A stretch of 64,000 nt of DNA from Sphingomonas piscis (GCF_011300455.1 NZ_CP049869.1:1763501-1827500); one strand, 5' to 3'. Positions 46,094 to 57,507 are shown, counted from the stretch's first letter. The notes: generated by a model not told the origin, from the letters alone. Translations and numbers: made by a program.

Positions 46094-46885
46094 ATGGACA
46101 AAGCAACCGGAATGACGCCAACCCCGAACGGATCGATCATGACGGAGCAACCGACAATCCTGCTGTTCGGTGATAGCCACAGCCATGCCGTTCACCTTGC
46201 AGTGGAAAAACGGCGGACTAAGGGCCTTTCCTCGCCAGTAACCGTCCATCGAATTCGCAAAAGGAAGGAGACCGGGGAGTGGGTCGGCAACACCAGCTTT
46301 GACGGCTTTCTTAATCACATCTCCACGCTAGGCCCCAGCGATATCGTTCTTTCGGCGATCGGCGGGAACGAGCATGCAGCTTTCAGCATCGTTCAACATC
46401 CCGTGCCGTTTGACTTCCACATGGAGAACCTTGCGCTGACGAAGGGTAGTCAGATCATACCTTATCGAATGATCATGCCTGCCCTTGCAGAGAGCATCGA
46501 GAGAGGTACTGCACGAAAACTGAAGGCGGTGTGTGAAGCGACAAGTGCCCGTGTTGTGCACCTCATCCCACCACCGCCGATCGCCGCTAATGAATTCATT
46601 TCTCGCCATCGTGAGCCATTGTACGCAAGGCAGGGTATCCACAGCTCGGGCGTTTCATCTCCGGAACTGCGGCTGAAGTTTTGGCTCCTCCAGTTGCGCA
46701 TCCTGTACAAACATTGCCGGGCCTACGGCGCCGAGGTGATGCTACCGCCAGCAAAGGCCGCAGAGGCCGGTTTCCTGCGCGCCAAATATTACGGAACCGA
46801 TGCAACGCATGCGAACCGGCATTACGGCGAACTCGTGCTTCGATCAGTGGAGGCACAGTTCTGTTCTCACGGCACTCAGCGCTGA
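46094..46885 (+). CDS. SGNH-hydrolase-like protein, paralogue 2
   Basis: A 263 aa protein clearly related to 16155-16976: LLFGDSHSHAVHLA (Ser28), LGPSDIVLSAIGGNEHAAFS, VQHPVPFDF, VVHLIPPPPIAANEF, SPELRLKFWLLQLRI and DATHANRHYGELVLRSVEAQ. The block V Asp-x-x-His dyad is complete here. It sits alone between an M20 peptidase and an HD-GYP gene, not next to a glycosyltransferase. ATG 46139 (MTEQPTILLF) is an alternative start; neither has a strong ribosome site. The substrate is unknown, perhaps a glycan acyl group. Confidence 0.65.
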   Translation: MDKATGMTPTPNGSIMTEQPTILLFGDSHSHAVHLAVEKRRTKGLSSPVTVHRIRKRKETGEWVGNTSFDGFLNHISTLGPSDIVLSAIGGNEHAAFSIVQHPVPFDFHMENLALTKGSQIIPYRMIMPALAESIERGTARKLKAVCEATSARVVHLIPPPPIAANEFISRHREPLYARQGIHSSGVSSPELRLKFWLLQLRILYKHCRAYGAEVMLPPAKAAEAGFLRAKYYGTDATHANRHYGELVLRSVEAQFCSHGTQR

Positions 46886-47120
46886 GCACGGGGACCTGAC
46901 ACGTTCTTGTGTCGGAAATGCTTGGACGTGGCACCGCTCGTGAACGTCCGCTTTCCACCCGTTGCACATACTTACCTGATCGCGTCGCTTGCCAACCAAC
47001 CCTATCTTCTTCGCGCCGCCGATTGCGCGACGCCCAAGTCGGGACGGCTCGGGTTGGCCGCGATCAACATCTGAGCGCAAGCGGACGGTTCCTTAACCTC
47101 GCGCGTGCGAGAAGCGCGGC

Positions 47121-48479
47121 ATGTTCCACCGTCCGATCTCCGCCGGATCGCCGCTGGCGCCGACCGTGCATCTGCCGGAGCTGATCGGCGCCTTCAGCTA
47201 TGCGCTCGACATCACCGAGGGACAGCCGGCCGGCCATGCGGTGCGATGCGCCTTTATCGGCGGGGAAATCGGCAAGGCCATCGGGCTTGGCACGGCCGAG
47301 CGGCGGGAGCTTCACTACGCCTTGTTGCTCAAGGACCTGGGCTGCAGCAGCAATGCGGCGCGGATCAGCGAGCTTTATGCCGCTGACGATCTCGCCTTCA
47401 AGCGCGGCTACAAGACGGCGGGGACCTCGCTCGCCGCCACCCTGTCTTTCGTTCTCAAGAATACCGCGCCCCGCGCCAGCTTCGGCGAGCGCGCGGCAAA
47501 GGTCGGCACCATTCTTCGCAACGGCAAGCAGTTCGCCGACGAGCTGATCGCCGCGCGCTGCACCCGCGGCGCCGACATCGCCCGGACGCTGCGTTTCTCC
47601 GATGCCGTGATCGCGGGTATCTATGCGCTCGACGAGCATTGGGACGGCTCGGGCAGGCCCGACGGCTTGGCGGGCGACGCCATCCCCTTGTTCGCACGCA
47701 TCGCCTTGCTGGCGCAGGTCGCGGACGTCTTCCGAAGCGAGTTCGGAGCGGAGGCGGCTGTCGCCGAAGTCGGACGAAGGGCCGGGAACTGGCTCGATCC
47801 GAAACTTGCGGAGGCATTCTCCGTCATCGCTCGTGAGCCATCATTCTGGGCCACCCTTGCCTCGCCGTTCCTCGACACCATCGTCAGCGCGGCCGCTGGC
47901 TGCGATGAGCAGGTTGCAGACGAGGACTATCTCGACGCCGTTGCCGCAGCCTTCGGTCAGGTGGTCGACGCCAAGAGCCCCTACACGGGCGGTCATTCGG
48001 TCCGCGTGGCCGAATATGCCGCCGCGATCGCGCCGGAGGTGGGCGTCGACCCGGCCCGTCGCCGCTGGCTCCGCCGCGGCGCCTTGCTTCACGACATCGG
48101 CAAGCTGGGCGTCTCCAACGCGATCCTCGACAAGCCGGGCGGGCTCGACGAACCCGAATGGCAAGTGATGCGCGACCATGCCGTGCATACGCAGGAGATC
48201 CTCGGCCGCATTGCGGCGCTCAAGGATTTAGCACCTGTCGCCGCCGCACACCATGAGCGGCTGGACGGCACGGGTTATCCGCTCGGACTGACGGACCATG
48301 CGATCAGCCGCGAGACGCGGATCATCACCGTTTGCGACTTCTACGATGCGCTGACTGCCGATCGTCCCTACCGCGCCGCAATGCCGCCCGAACAAGCGTT
48401 GGCGATCATCGGCGACGAGGTCGGCCGTGCAGTCGACGGGGACTGTTTCGCGGCACTCTGCAAGGTTGTGCGCGCTTAG
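47121..48479 (+). CDS. Tandem HD domain protein with C-terminal HD-GYP
   Basis: A 452 aa signalling protein. The C-terminal half (about 275-452) is an intact HD-GYP c-di-GMP phosphodiesterase: His324-Asp325 in LLHDIGKLGVSNAILDKPGG, HHERLDGTGYPLGL at His377 and FYDALTADRPYR. The N-terminal half looks like a decayed copy: the HD position reads LLLKDLGCSSN and the GYP-like stretch DEHWDGSGRPDGLA. There is no response-regulator domain, so its input may be the degenerate domain itself. It probably controls c-di-GMP levels and motile/sessile switching. Confidence 0.85.
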   Translation: MFHRPISAGSPLAPTVHLPELIGAFSYALDITEGQPAGHAVRCAFIGGEIGKAIGLGTAERRELHYALLLKDLGCSSNAARISELYAADDLAFKRGYKTAGTSLAATLSFVLKNTAPRASFGERAAKVGTILRNGKQFADELIAARCTRGADIARTLRFSDAVIAGIYALDEHWDGSGRPDGLAGDAIPLFARIALLAQVADVFRSEFGAEAAVAEVGRRAGNWLDPKLAEAFSVIAREPSFWATLASPFLDTIVSAAAGCDEQVADEDYLDAVAAAFGQVVDAKSPYTGGHSVRVAEYAAAIAPEVGVDPARRRWLRRGALLHDIGKLGVSNAILDKPGGLDEPEWQVMRDHAVHTQEILGRIAALKDLAPVAAAHHERLDGTGYPLGLTDHAISRETRIITVCDFYDALTADRPYRAAMPPEQALAIIGDEVGRAVDGDCFAALCKVVRA

Positions 48480-50041
48480 GGACCGATGTCCCCGCCGTCA
48501 CGGCGCTTGACCTTCTGCCGCACCGACTTCGGCCGTCCGAGAGCGGCGGAGACCAGTTCGTCCCAGCCATAAGCGTCGGCGCGAAAGCGGATCTGGTTCG
48601 CGCCGTCGAGGTAGGCGGTGTGGTAGAGCAGGCGCACGGGGATCTTCTGCTTGAGCTGCACGAACGCCGTGTCGCCCTTGGCGAGCTTGGCCGCGAAATC
48701 CTCGGTCAGTCCCTGGTCGGCGGCGATCAGATCCGCAAAGCCAAGCGCATCGAACACGCGGACGCAGCCGTGGCTGCCATGCCGCTCCGCCGATTGGAAC
48801 AGCGCCTTGGAAGGCGTGTCGTGCAGATAAATCGCATGCGTGTTCTGCATGTCGAATTTGACCTGCCCTAGGGCATTTTTGGGCCCCGGAAGCTGCACAT
48901 AACGGCCGTTCTTCTGAACGATGCGCTGCGCCGCGAAGTAGGCGGCGCCCTTGGACGCAAGCTCGTCCTGCTCGATTGACCGCGGTACCGTCCAGTCCGG
49001 GTTGGCGACCAGCCGGAACATGGGCGAACCGAGCTGCGGGGTCTCCCAATCGGTTTGGCCGACGACCACCACGCGCCGGTCGCGCAACCGCCCGTCCTTC
49101 CAATATTCGAGGAAGGTCGCGGCGGTGTTGACGTCGATGCGGGTCTGCGGCGCTTCGCGGGCGAGCCAGCGCCGGCGCTCCATGTTGACGGCGATCTGCC
49201 GCGCCCGGTCCTGCGCACTGGTGTTGAGGATAGCGAGCGTGTCGGGGCCGACGACACCGTCGTCTTTCAACCCATAGTCACGCTGCAGCGCCTTGACCGC
49301 CGCTTCCACTTGCGGAGCGAACAATTGGTCGCCTTCCGACTGCGCATAGTCGGCCGCCAGATAGCCGTTTTCACGAAGGCCATCGATCAGCCGCCCGACG
49401 CGCGGGTCGGTCACACCCACCTTCAAAGGCTCTCCGGCCGCAATGGGCTGTTCGGTGCCGGACGAGGCGAGCTGGGCATAATGAAGGAATGCCTTCGACA
49501 GCGCCTGATATTCCTCCGTCTGCGGCGCCTGAGCCTCCAGCCACTCGCCGACATTTTCGTCCTGGATAGCCTTGGTCAGGCCCGCCACCATGTCGACCTT
49601 CGGGCGGGGCAGGGTGTAGACCTGAAACACCTCGACCGGGTTCACCCGGCCTTGCGCAAGCGCGAGTCCGTAGGCCAGTGCCGCCTTGGTCAGTTCCGCT
49701 TCCCGGCGCGCGGGATCTTCAGGGGTCGCTTCGGGCAGAAACATGGTGGGGAGCAGGGCATGTTCCGGCGCACGGTGGATCGTGTCGGCCAAGTCCTGTG
49801 CAAGCCCGTCGGTCCATACCGCTTTCCAGTTGCGCGCTTCGTAGAACTTCCGGCTGGCCGGATCGCTGACTGCGGCCTTCAGCGCCGCCGGGGAAACGTC
49901 GTCCGGATTGACCTCAGCCCATTCGACGCTGTGGGCGCTGTCACTTCGGCCGCAGCCCGCGAGGGATAGGGCGGCTGATGCCAGGATGATCGATATGGTG
50001 GAACGCAACTCGGGTCCTTTGGCTGTGACTCGTTTGTTCAT
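48476..50041 (-). CDS. L,D-transpeptidase lipoprotein (YcbB-like)
   Basis: A 521 aa periplasmic lipoprotein with signal ISIILASAALSLAGCGRSDS (lipobox LAGC). Residues about 30-225 are an LDT scaffold domain, 225-320 a peptidoglycan-binding domain (VGRLIDGLRENGYLAADYAQ; DYGLKDDGVVGPDTLAILNT), and about 330-470 the YkuD catalytic domain with HGSHGCVRVFDALGFADLI and nucleophile Cys426. It forms 3-3 crosslinks. ATG 50041 is chosen by the signal; the upstream frame is discarded. Its end overlaps the HD-GYP gene by four bases, convergent. Confidence 0.9.
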   Translation of the reverse strand: MNKRVTAKGPELRSTISIILASAALSLAGCGRSDSAHSVEWAEVNPDDVSPAALKAAVSDPASRKFYEARNWKAVWTDGLAQDLADTIHRAPEHALLPTMFLPEATPEDPARREAELTKAALAYGLALAQGRVNPVEVFQVYTLPRPKVDMVAGLTKAIQDENVGEWLEAQAPQTEEYQALSKAFLHYAQLASSGTEQPIAAGEPLKVGVTDPRVGRLIDGLRENGYLAADYAQSEGDQLFAPQVEAAVKALQRDYGLKDDGVVGPDTLAILNTSAQDRARQIAVNMERRRWLAREAPQTRIDVNTAATFLEYWKDGRLRDRRVVVVGQTDWETPQLGSPMFRLVANPDWTVPRSIEQDELASKGAAYFAAQRIVQKNGRYVQLPGPKNALGQVKFDMQNTHAIYLHDTPSKALFQSAERHGSHGCVRVFDALGFADLIAADQGLTEDFAAKLAKGDTAFVQLKQKIPVRLLYHTAYLDGANQIRFRADAYGWDELVSAALGRPKSVRQKVKRRDGGDIGP

Positions 50042-50153
50042 TACCCGCGACACCCCGCGCCTGTTCCCCCGGGGCAGAAGTTGACATTGGTTAGTCCCGG
50101 GCGTTTGTTCTGCTAGCCCGGATCGGCGGGCTGCAAAAGGAGGGGCTCCGGCA

Positions 50154-50593
50154 ATGGCTTCGCGCATCTCAACACCCTGGCATCTTTGGCTGGTCGGTGG
50201 ACTTGCCACCCTGTGGAACGGCTTCGGCTGCTTCGATTACACAATGACCAACGTGCGGGGCACGGAATATATCGGATCAATGATGCCCGGCCTTGATGCC
50301 GAGGCAATGATGGCCTGGATCAATGCATTTCCCGCCTGGGTGCACGCCGGCTGGGCAGTGGGCGTCTGGTTCGGCCTCATCGGCTCCATCCTGCTGCTGG
50401 CACGAAGCCGCTTTGCCTTGCCGGCGCTGATAGCCTCGCTGGTCGGCGCAGTGGTCACCTTCATCTATCAATTCACCAGTGCGCCGGAGGCGCCGCAAGG
50501 TGCCGACGGCGGCGCCATGCCGCTGGCGATCATCGCCATCGCTGTCGCGCTGGTCGCCTACGCCGCGCAGATGAAGAAGCGCGGGGTGCTCCG

Positions 50594-50597
<4 letters not shown>
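50154..50597 (+). CDS. Four-helix integral membrane protein
   Basis: A 147 aa protein with four hydrophobic segments (about 8-28, 60-82, 85-105, 122-142) and [20 protein letters not shown] in the first loop. It has no recognised domain beyond a general DUF-type membrane-protein look. GGAGGGGCTCCGGCA may serve as ribosome site. It is convergent with uvrB, overlapping by four bases. Confidence 0.7.
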
Positions 50598-52789
<2,192 letters not shown>

Positions 52790-52812
52790 CGGGCTTTATA
52801 TGGTGCGCGACG

Positions 52813-53094
52813 ATGACCGGAACAACCGAAGAACGCTGCTGGCTGTGCGCGCGTCCGCTCGGCGGCCGCGTGCAATATCATCATCCGGTCCCCAAGAGCC
52901 GCGGCGGCCGCGAGACGGTCCCGGTCCATCCGATCTGCCACAGCATTTTGCACAAGACGCTCGACAACAAGGCGCTCGCCCGCATCGGGATGGACGTGGA
53001 CGCCCTGCGCGCTCACCCCGACATTGCGCGCTTCCTCGGCTGGATCGCGTCGAAGCCGCCCGATTTCCACGCCCCCACGCGGCGGCCGAAGTGA
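52813..53094 (+). CDS. Small HNH endonuclease-like protein
   Basis: A 93 aa protein: CWLCARPLGGRVQYHHPVPK (Cys pair, HH) and VHPICHSILHK complete an HNH zinc/metal site. Such single-domain proteins are common next to DNA repair or phage genes; here it is divergent from uvrB, which is suggestive only. The start is ATG 52813. Confidence 0.8.
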   Translation: MTGTTEERCWLCARPLGGRVQYHHPVPKSRGGRETVPVHPICHSILHKTLDNKALARIGMDVDALRAHPDIARFLGWIASKPPDFHAPTRRPK

Positions 53095-53158
53095 GCCCAT
53101 TGCCAACCGCAACGTCACGCATATGCTGCCCACATCAAAAGAACAGGAGGGGATGACC

Positions 53159-53659
53159 ATGCGCTCGTTTCTCGGCACGGCAGCGGCTGCCTTGATGCTT
53201 TCGGCCTGCGGCGGCGACGCCACGGAGGCGAACAATACCGCCGACGCGGCACCCACCAGCCTCCAGGCCGGCGAATATGAAATCAGCGCCAGGGTCGACG
53301 ACCTGCGCTCGACCGACAAGACGACGCCTTCGACGAAGCTGGAAGTGGGCGGTGCGCCGGCGGTAACCCGCGCCTGCATCGGACCCGACAATGCGATCCC
53401 GCCCGCCGCGCTCGGCGAGGCCGGCGACAGCTGCACCGCCAGGGAGACGTACATCCGCAACGGCCGGCTGAACCTTCAGTTGATGTGCAAGCGGCCGGGC
53501 AAGGGCGATATCACCCACGCGGTCGACGGTCAGTTCAAGGCGGACAGCTTCGACGCGCAGGTGATCAGCGGCACGTCGTTCAGCGGTACCGGCGACTATG
53601 CGATGACCCGCTCCATCACCGCCAAGCGGGTCGGCGATTGCGCGGCCAAGGGCGCATGA
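53159..53659 (+). CDS. DUF3617-like lipoprotein
   Basis: A 166 aa lipoprotein: signal MRSFLGTAAAALMLSACGGD with lipobox LSAC, then the beta-rich DUF3617 pattern (LQAGEYEISARVDDLRS; TRACIGPDNA; MCKRPGKGDITHAVDGQF). Four Cys suggest disulfides. AGGAGG lies eight bases before ATG 53159; ATG 53153 is only two bases from it. The function is unknown. It is followed by a strong terminator. Confidence 0.8.
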   Translation: MRSFLGTAAAALMLSACGGDATEANNTADAAPTSLQAGEYEISARVDDLRSTDKTTPSTKLEVGGAPAVTRACIGPDNAIPPAALGEAGDSCTARETYIRNGRLNLQLMCKRPGKGDITHAVDGQFKADSFDAQVISGTSFSGTGDYAMTRSITAKRVGDCAAKGA

Positions 53660-53664
53660 TCGTC

Positions 53665-53697
53665 AGCGCTTCCGGCTAAGCCGCCCGGAAGCGCTTT
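53665..53697 (+). terminator. Intrinsic terminator after DUF3617 gene
   Basis: An 11-base perfect stem AGCGCTTCCGG/CCGGAAGCGCT (53665-53675 with 53685-53695), loop of nine bases, then TTT-like tail. It follows the stop by six bases. Confidence 0.7.
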
Positions 53698-53730
53698 CCT
53701 GCGCAGCGCCTATCGGGCACAGACGGACGG

Positions 53731-54648
53731 GTGACCAGCACCGCGCTCACCGTCGTCATCAACGCGGCCGGCGGGGCTGCTTCGGCTGACGCTGCGGTCG
53801 AACAGACAGTCCGCGACCAGTTCGAAGCGGTCGGCATTGCCGCGGACTTTCGAACCGGTGACGCCGACACCATCAGGGCGGCGTGCAAGGAGGCCAAGGC
53901 CGGTGCGGCGAAGGCCGTCGTCGTCGGCGGCGGCGATGGCAGCATCAGCCTCGCAGCTTCAGAACTGTGCGGCAGCGATACGGCCCTGGGCATCCTTCCG
54001 CTCGGGACGCTCAACCATTTCGCGCGCGACCTCGCCGTAGGCACGACGGTCGAAGAGGCGGTGGGGACCATTGCTGCCGGCCACAGCCGCCGCGTCGACC
54101 TCGCCGAACTAAACGGCCGAACCTTCATCAACAACAGCGCGATCGGCCTTTACCCGCTGATGGTGTTCGACCGCGAGGCGCAGCAGAAGCGCCTCGGGCG
54201 AAGCAAGCGGCTCGCGATGATCGTGGCGTCGCTTCACACGCTGGCTCGGTTCGATCATCAGCGATTGACGCTCACGGTCGACGGCCGCCGCCGGCAGGTC
54301 GACACGCCGTTGCTGTTTGTCGGCAACAACGATTATCTTCTCGAACTGCCGCGCGCGGGGCAGCGCGACCGGCTGGACGACGGCAAATTGTGCGTCCTCG
54401 TCATGCGCAGCAAGAGCCGGCGAGCCTTCGCGGCCGCGACCTTGCGGGCACTGCTCGGCCGCACCCGCCCTGACGACATGGTCCGGCTGGATGAAGTCGA
54501 GGAACTGATCGTCGAAAGCCGCCGGTCGCGGCTGCGAGTGGCACTGGACGGGGAGGTCGAGCATCTCCCGCCGCCGCTAACCTACCGGATTCGCCGCGCC
54601 GCGCTTACGGTCCTGGCGCCGCCGCCGGCCGATCAGCCGCGCCAGTAG
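53731..54648 (+). CDS. Diacylglycerol-kinase-family lipid kinase
   Basis: A 305 aa YegS/DagK-type kinase. The ATP site is AVVVGGGDGSISLAASELCG, then LGILPLGTLNHFARDLAV; the C-terminal beta domain includes FINNSAIGLYPLMV and RLRVALDGEVEHL. It phosphorylates diacylglycerol or sphingoid-type lipids; sphingomonads make glycosphingolipids, so a sphingoid substrate is possible but not shown. GTG 53731 start. Its last 16 bases overlap the convergent msrA gene. Confidence 0.85.
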   Translation: MTSTALTVVINAAGGAASADAAVEQTVRDQFEAVGIAADFRTGDADTIRAACKEAKAGAAKAVVVGGGDGSISLAASELCGSDTALGILPLGTLNHFARDLAVGTTVEEAVGTIAAGHSRRVDLAELNGRTFINNSAIGLYPLMVFDREAQQKRLGRSKRLAMIVASLHTLARFDHQRLTLTVDGRRRQVDTPLLFVGNNDYLLELPRAGQRDRLDDGKLCVLVMRSKSRRAFAAATLRALLGRTRPDDMVRLDEVEELIVESRRSRLRVALDGEVEHLPPPLTYRIRRAALTVLAPPPADQPRQ

Positions 54649-55232
54649 CTCGGATAGGCCTTCTTTAGCGCCGCGAGCTTGGGCATGTCCCAGCGGACGA
54701 TGTAGGAGTGTCGTGGATTGCGGCGGAGGAAATCCTGATGCTCGGCCTCGGCCGGAAAGAAGGCGCCGGTCTCGATCTTCGTCACCACCTTTCGCCGCTG
54801 GGATAGCGCGGCGAGAAAGCGCTGTGCCACCGCGCGCTGCTCAGCCGATTGTGGGAAGACGGCGGAGCGGTAGCTTGTGCCCTCGTCGGGGCCCTGGCGG
54901 TTCAGCTCGCCGGGGTTGTGGGCAACCGCCGCATAGATTTTGAGCAGTTCGGAATAGCGGATTATGTCCGGATCGTAGGTGATGCGAACCGCCTCGGCAT
55001 GGCCGGTTCGTTCGCTGCTGACATCGCGGTAGTTCGCCGTCGCACGCGTGCCGCCGGCATAGCCCGAAACCACATCCTTCACCCCTCGGACATGTTCGAA
55101 CACGCCCTCCACGCCCCAAAAGCAGCCGCCGGCCAGCACCGCCGTCTCGGTTCGGGCCGATGCGGAGGCAGGCACGGCAGCCAGCAGAATGGACAGCAGG
55201 AGCGGCAAGGTTCGGGTGCGAGGCATGGGCAT
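54633..55232 (-). CDS. msrA: Periplasmic peptide-methionine (S)-S-oxide reductase
   Basis: Repairs S-form methionine sulfoxide. A 199 aa protein with a signal peptide (LPLLLSILLAAVPASASA), so it acts in the periplasm, unlike E. coli MsrA. The active-site motif is LAGGCFWGVEGVFEHVRGV with Cys37; EAVRITYDPDIIRYSELLKI and FFPAEAEHQDFLRRNP are also conserved. Resolving Cys residues near the C-terminus are missing, so it depends on an external reductant. ATG 55232 has GGAG upstream. Confidence 0.9.
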   Translation of the reverse strand: MPMPRTRTLPLLLSILLAAVPASASARTETAVLAGGCFWGVEGVFEHVRGVKDVVSGYAGGTRATANYRDVSSERTGHAEAVRITYDPDIIRYSELLKIYAAVAHNPGELNRQGPDEGTSYRSAVFPQSAEQRAVAQRFLAALSQRRKVVTKIETGAFFPAEAEHQDFLRRNPRHSYIVRWDMPKLAALKKAYPSYWRG

Positions 55233-55566
55233 CAACTCCGTCGAAGGGCACACCCTATCGCCGGCGAGAGATGAACCCAAGATGTTGTGGTGGGCGCCCC
55301 GCTTTTCGAACCCGCAAGAAACCGCAGTTTTGGTCTGTGTTGCGGCAGCTGACCCACAAAATTTTGCGTTAACGCGCATTTACCCGCTTGCGTCTGGCAA
55401 CGAATGAGGCACAATATATGGCAGTAGCTGAGGGGCTTTGCTCAACACCTAGTGTTCTGCGCCGGAACCACTATATTCCGCGAACAGACTTTTGCGCCCT
55501 GTGGATATCGGGACGGGCCGAGAGAAAAGCGCCTCTTGGGCGACGAAAAGGAGTAGGGTCAAGCCC
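55233..55566 (+). promoter_or_regulatory. nrd operon control region
   Basis: A 334-base gene-free stretch upstream of nrdA. It contains a perfect palindrome GCGTTAACGC (55366-55375), an interrupted one AACAC-CTA-GTGTT (55444-55456), and two AT-rich sites, CACAATATATGG (about 55410-55421) and CCACTATATTCC (about 55468-55479), that resemble half-matches to the NrdR box. Their 57-base spacing is larger than usual for NrdR pairs. No riboswitch fold is seen. Confidence 0.35.
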
Positions 55567-57507
55567 ATGACTCCGAGTCGAACATTACAGGAACATCCGG
55601 TTGCCGAAGCACCGGATCAGGAACGGGGAAGCGCGATGGATTTTGCAACCACGAGCGAAGTGACCAGCGACGATGTGGCCGCGCCGGCCCGGACCAGCAA
55701 GACCGTCGATGCCCGTGCCTTCGATGTGAAGACCGATGCATCGCGCGATGCCCTGCTGACCGAGTTCGGCAAGGACACGCTGCGCGACCGCTACCTGCTT
55801 CCCGGTGAATCCTACCAGGACCTGTTCGCCCGCGTGGCCTCCGCCTACGCCGACAATGCCGAGCATGCGCAGCGGGTCTATGAGTATATTTCGAAGCTGT
55901 GGTTCATGCCGGCGACCCCGGTCTTGTCTAACGGCGGCACCGGCCGCGGGCTGCCGATCAGCTGCTACCTCAACAGCGTGTCCGACAGCCTCGACGGCAT
56001 CGTCAACACCTGGAACGAGAATGTCTGGCTTGCTTCCAAAGGTGGCGGCATCGGTACTTACTGGGGCAACGTCCGCGGCATCGGCGAGCCGGTCGGCCTC
56101 AACGGCAAGACCAGCGGCATCATCCCGTTCGTGCGGGTGATGGACAGCCTTACGCTCGCGATTTCTCAAGGCTCGCTGCGCCGCGGTTCGGCGGCCTGCT
56201 ATCTCGACATCAACCATCCGGAGATCGAGGAATTCCTCGAGATCCGAAAGCCAAGCGGCGACTTCAACCGCAAGGCGCTGAACCTGCACCACGGCGTGCT
56301 GATCACCGACGAGTTCATGGAAGCGGTGCGCGACGGCAGCGAGTTCACGCTCCGCAGTCCCAAGGATCAGTCAGAGCGCGGCAAGGTCGACGCCCGCGCC
56401 CTGTTCCAGAAGCTCGTGGAAACTCGCCTTGCGACGGGCGAGCCCTACATCATCTTCATCGACCAAGTGAACCGGTCGATGCCCAAGCACCACCGCGACC
56501 TCGGACTCAAGGTCTCGACCTCCAACCTCTGCTCGGAGATCACACTTCCGACCGGCAAGGATCATCTCGGCGCCGACCGCACCGCGGTCTGCTGCCTGTC
56601 CTCGCTCAACCTGGAAACCTGGGACGAGTGGAACGGCGACAAGATGTTCATCGAGGACGTGATGCGTTTCCTCGACAATGTTCTGTCAGATTATATCGCC
56701 CGCGCGCCCGACGAGATGGCGCGTGCCAAGTATAGCGCCGAGCGTGAGCGGTCCGTCGGCCTCGGCGTCATGGGCTTCCACTCCTTCCTGCAGGCGCGCG
56801 GCCTGCCGTTCGAAGGCGCCATGGCCAAGTCGTGGAACATGCGCATCTTCAAGCATATCAAGGCGCAGGTCGACGAGGCGTCGATGCACCTGGCGACCGA
56901 GCGCGGGCCGTGCCCGGATGCCGCCGACATGGGCGTGATGGAGCGCTTTTCCTGCAAGATGGCGATCGCGCCGACCGCGTCGATCAGCATCATCTGCGGC
57001 GGCACCTCGGCCTGCATCGAGCCGATCCCGGCCAACATCTATACCCACAAGACGCTATCCGGCAGCTTTTCGATCAAGAACCCCTATCTCGAGAAGCTCC
57101 TCCAGGAAAAGTCGAAGGACAGCCAGAACGTCTGGAACTCGATCCTGGAGAATGGCGGCAGCGTGCAGCACCTCGACTTCCTGAGCCAGGAAGAAAAGGA
57201 CACGTACAAGACCAGCTTCGAGATCGACCAGCGCTGGCTGATCGAGCTTGCGGCTGACCGCACGCCCTATATCGACCAGGCGCAGTCGCTGAACCTGTTT
57301 ATCCCCGCCGACGTCGACAAGTGGGACCTGCTGATGCTCCACTTCCGCGCGTGGGAGCTGGGCATCAAGTCGCTTTACTATCTCCGCTCAAAGTCGGTGC
57401 AGCGCGCCGGTTTTGCGGGCGGGGTCGAGGCCGACAACACGCCCGAGCTCAAGGAAATCCAGCTCGCCAGCACGACGGACTATGATGAATGCCTGGCCTG
57501 CCAGTAG
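55567..57507 (+). CDS. nrdA: Class I ribonucleotide reductase large subunit
   Basis: Makes deoxyribonucleotides with NrdB. The 646 aa product is on the short side for class Ia and has no N-terminal ATP-cone, so it likely lacks dATP activity regulation. Radical-site motif SNLCSEITLP and N/C/E residues, the first Cys in GLPISCYLNSVSDSLDGI, the finger region with IAPTASISIICGG and the C-terminal thiol pair ECLACQ (CxxC) are visible. ATG 55567 is used; ATG 55636 (MDFATTSEV), with GGGGAAG upstream, is equally plausible. Confidence 0.93.
   Translation: MTPSRTLQEHPVAEAPDQERGSAMDFATTSEVTSDDVAAPARTSKTVDARAFDVKTDASRDALLTEFGKDTLRDRYLLPGESYQDLFARVASAYADNAEHAQRVYEYISKLWFMPATPVLSNGGTGRGLPISCYLNSVSDSLDGIVNTWNENVWLASKGGGIGTYWGNVRGIGEPVGLNGKTSGIIPFVRVMDSLTLAISQGSLRRGSAACYLDINHPEIEEFLEIRKPSGDFNRKALNLHHGVLITDEFMEAVRDGSEFTLRSPKDQSERGKVDARALFQKLVETRLATGEPYIIFIDQVNRSMPKHHRDLGLKVSTSNLCSEITLPTGKDHLGADRTAVCCLSSLNLETWDEWNGDKMFIEDVMRFLDNVLSDYIARAPDEMARAKYSAERERSVGLGVMGFHSFLQARGLPFEGAMAKSWNMRIFKHIKAQVDEASMHLATERGPCPDAADMGVMERFSCKMAIAPTASISIICGGTSACIEPIPANIYTHKTLSGSFSIKNPYLEKLLQEKSKDSQNVWNSILENGGSVQHLDFLSQEEKDTYKTSFEIDQRWLIELAADRTPYIDQAQSLNLFIPADVDKWDLLMLHFRAWELGIKSLYYLRSKSVQRAGFAGGVEADNTPELKEIQLASTTDYDECLACQ

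Noticed and set aside
55233..55566. Cobalamin riboswitch upstream of the ribonucleotide reductase
   Set aside because: No B12-box-like sequence or fold is visible, and the enzyme is class I, which does not need B12.
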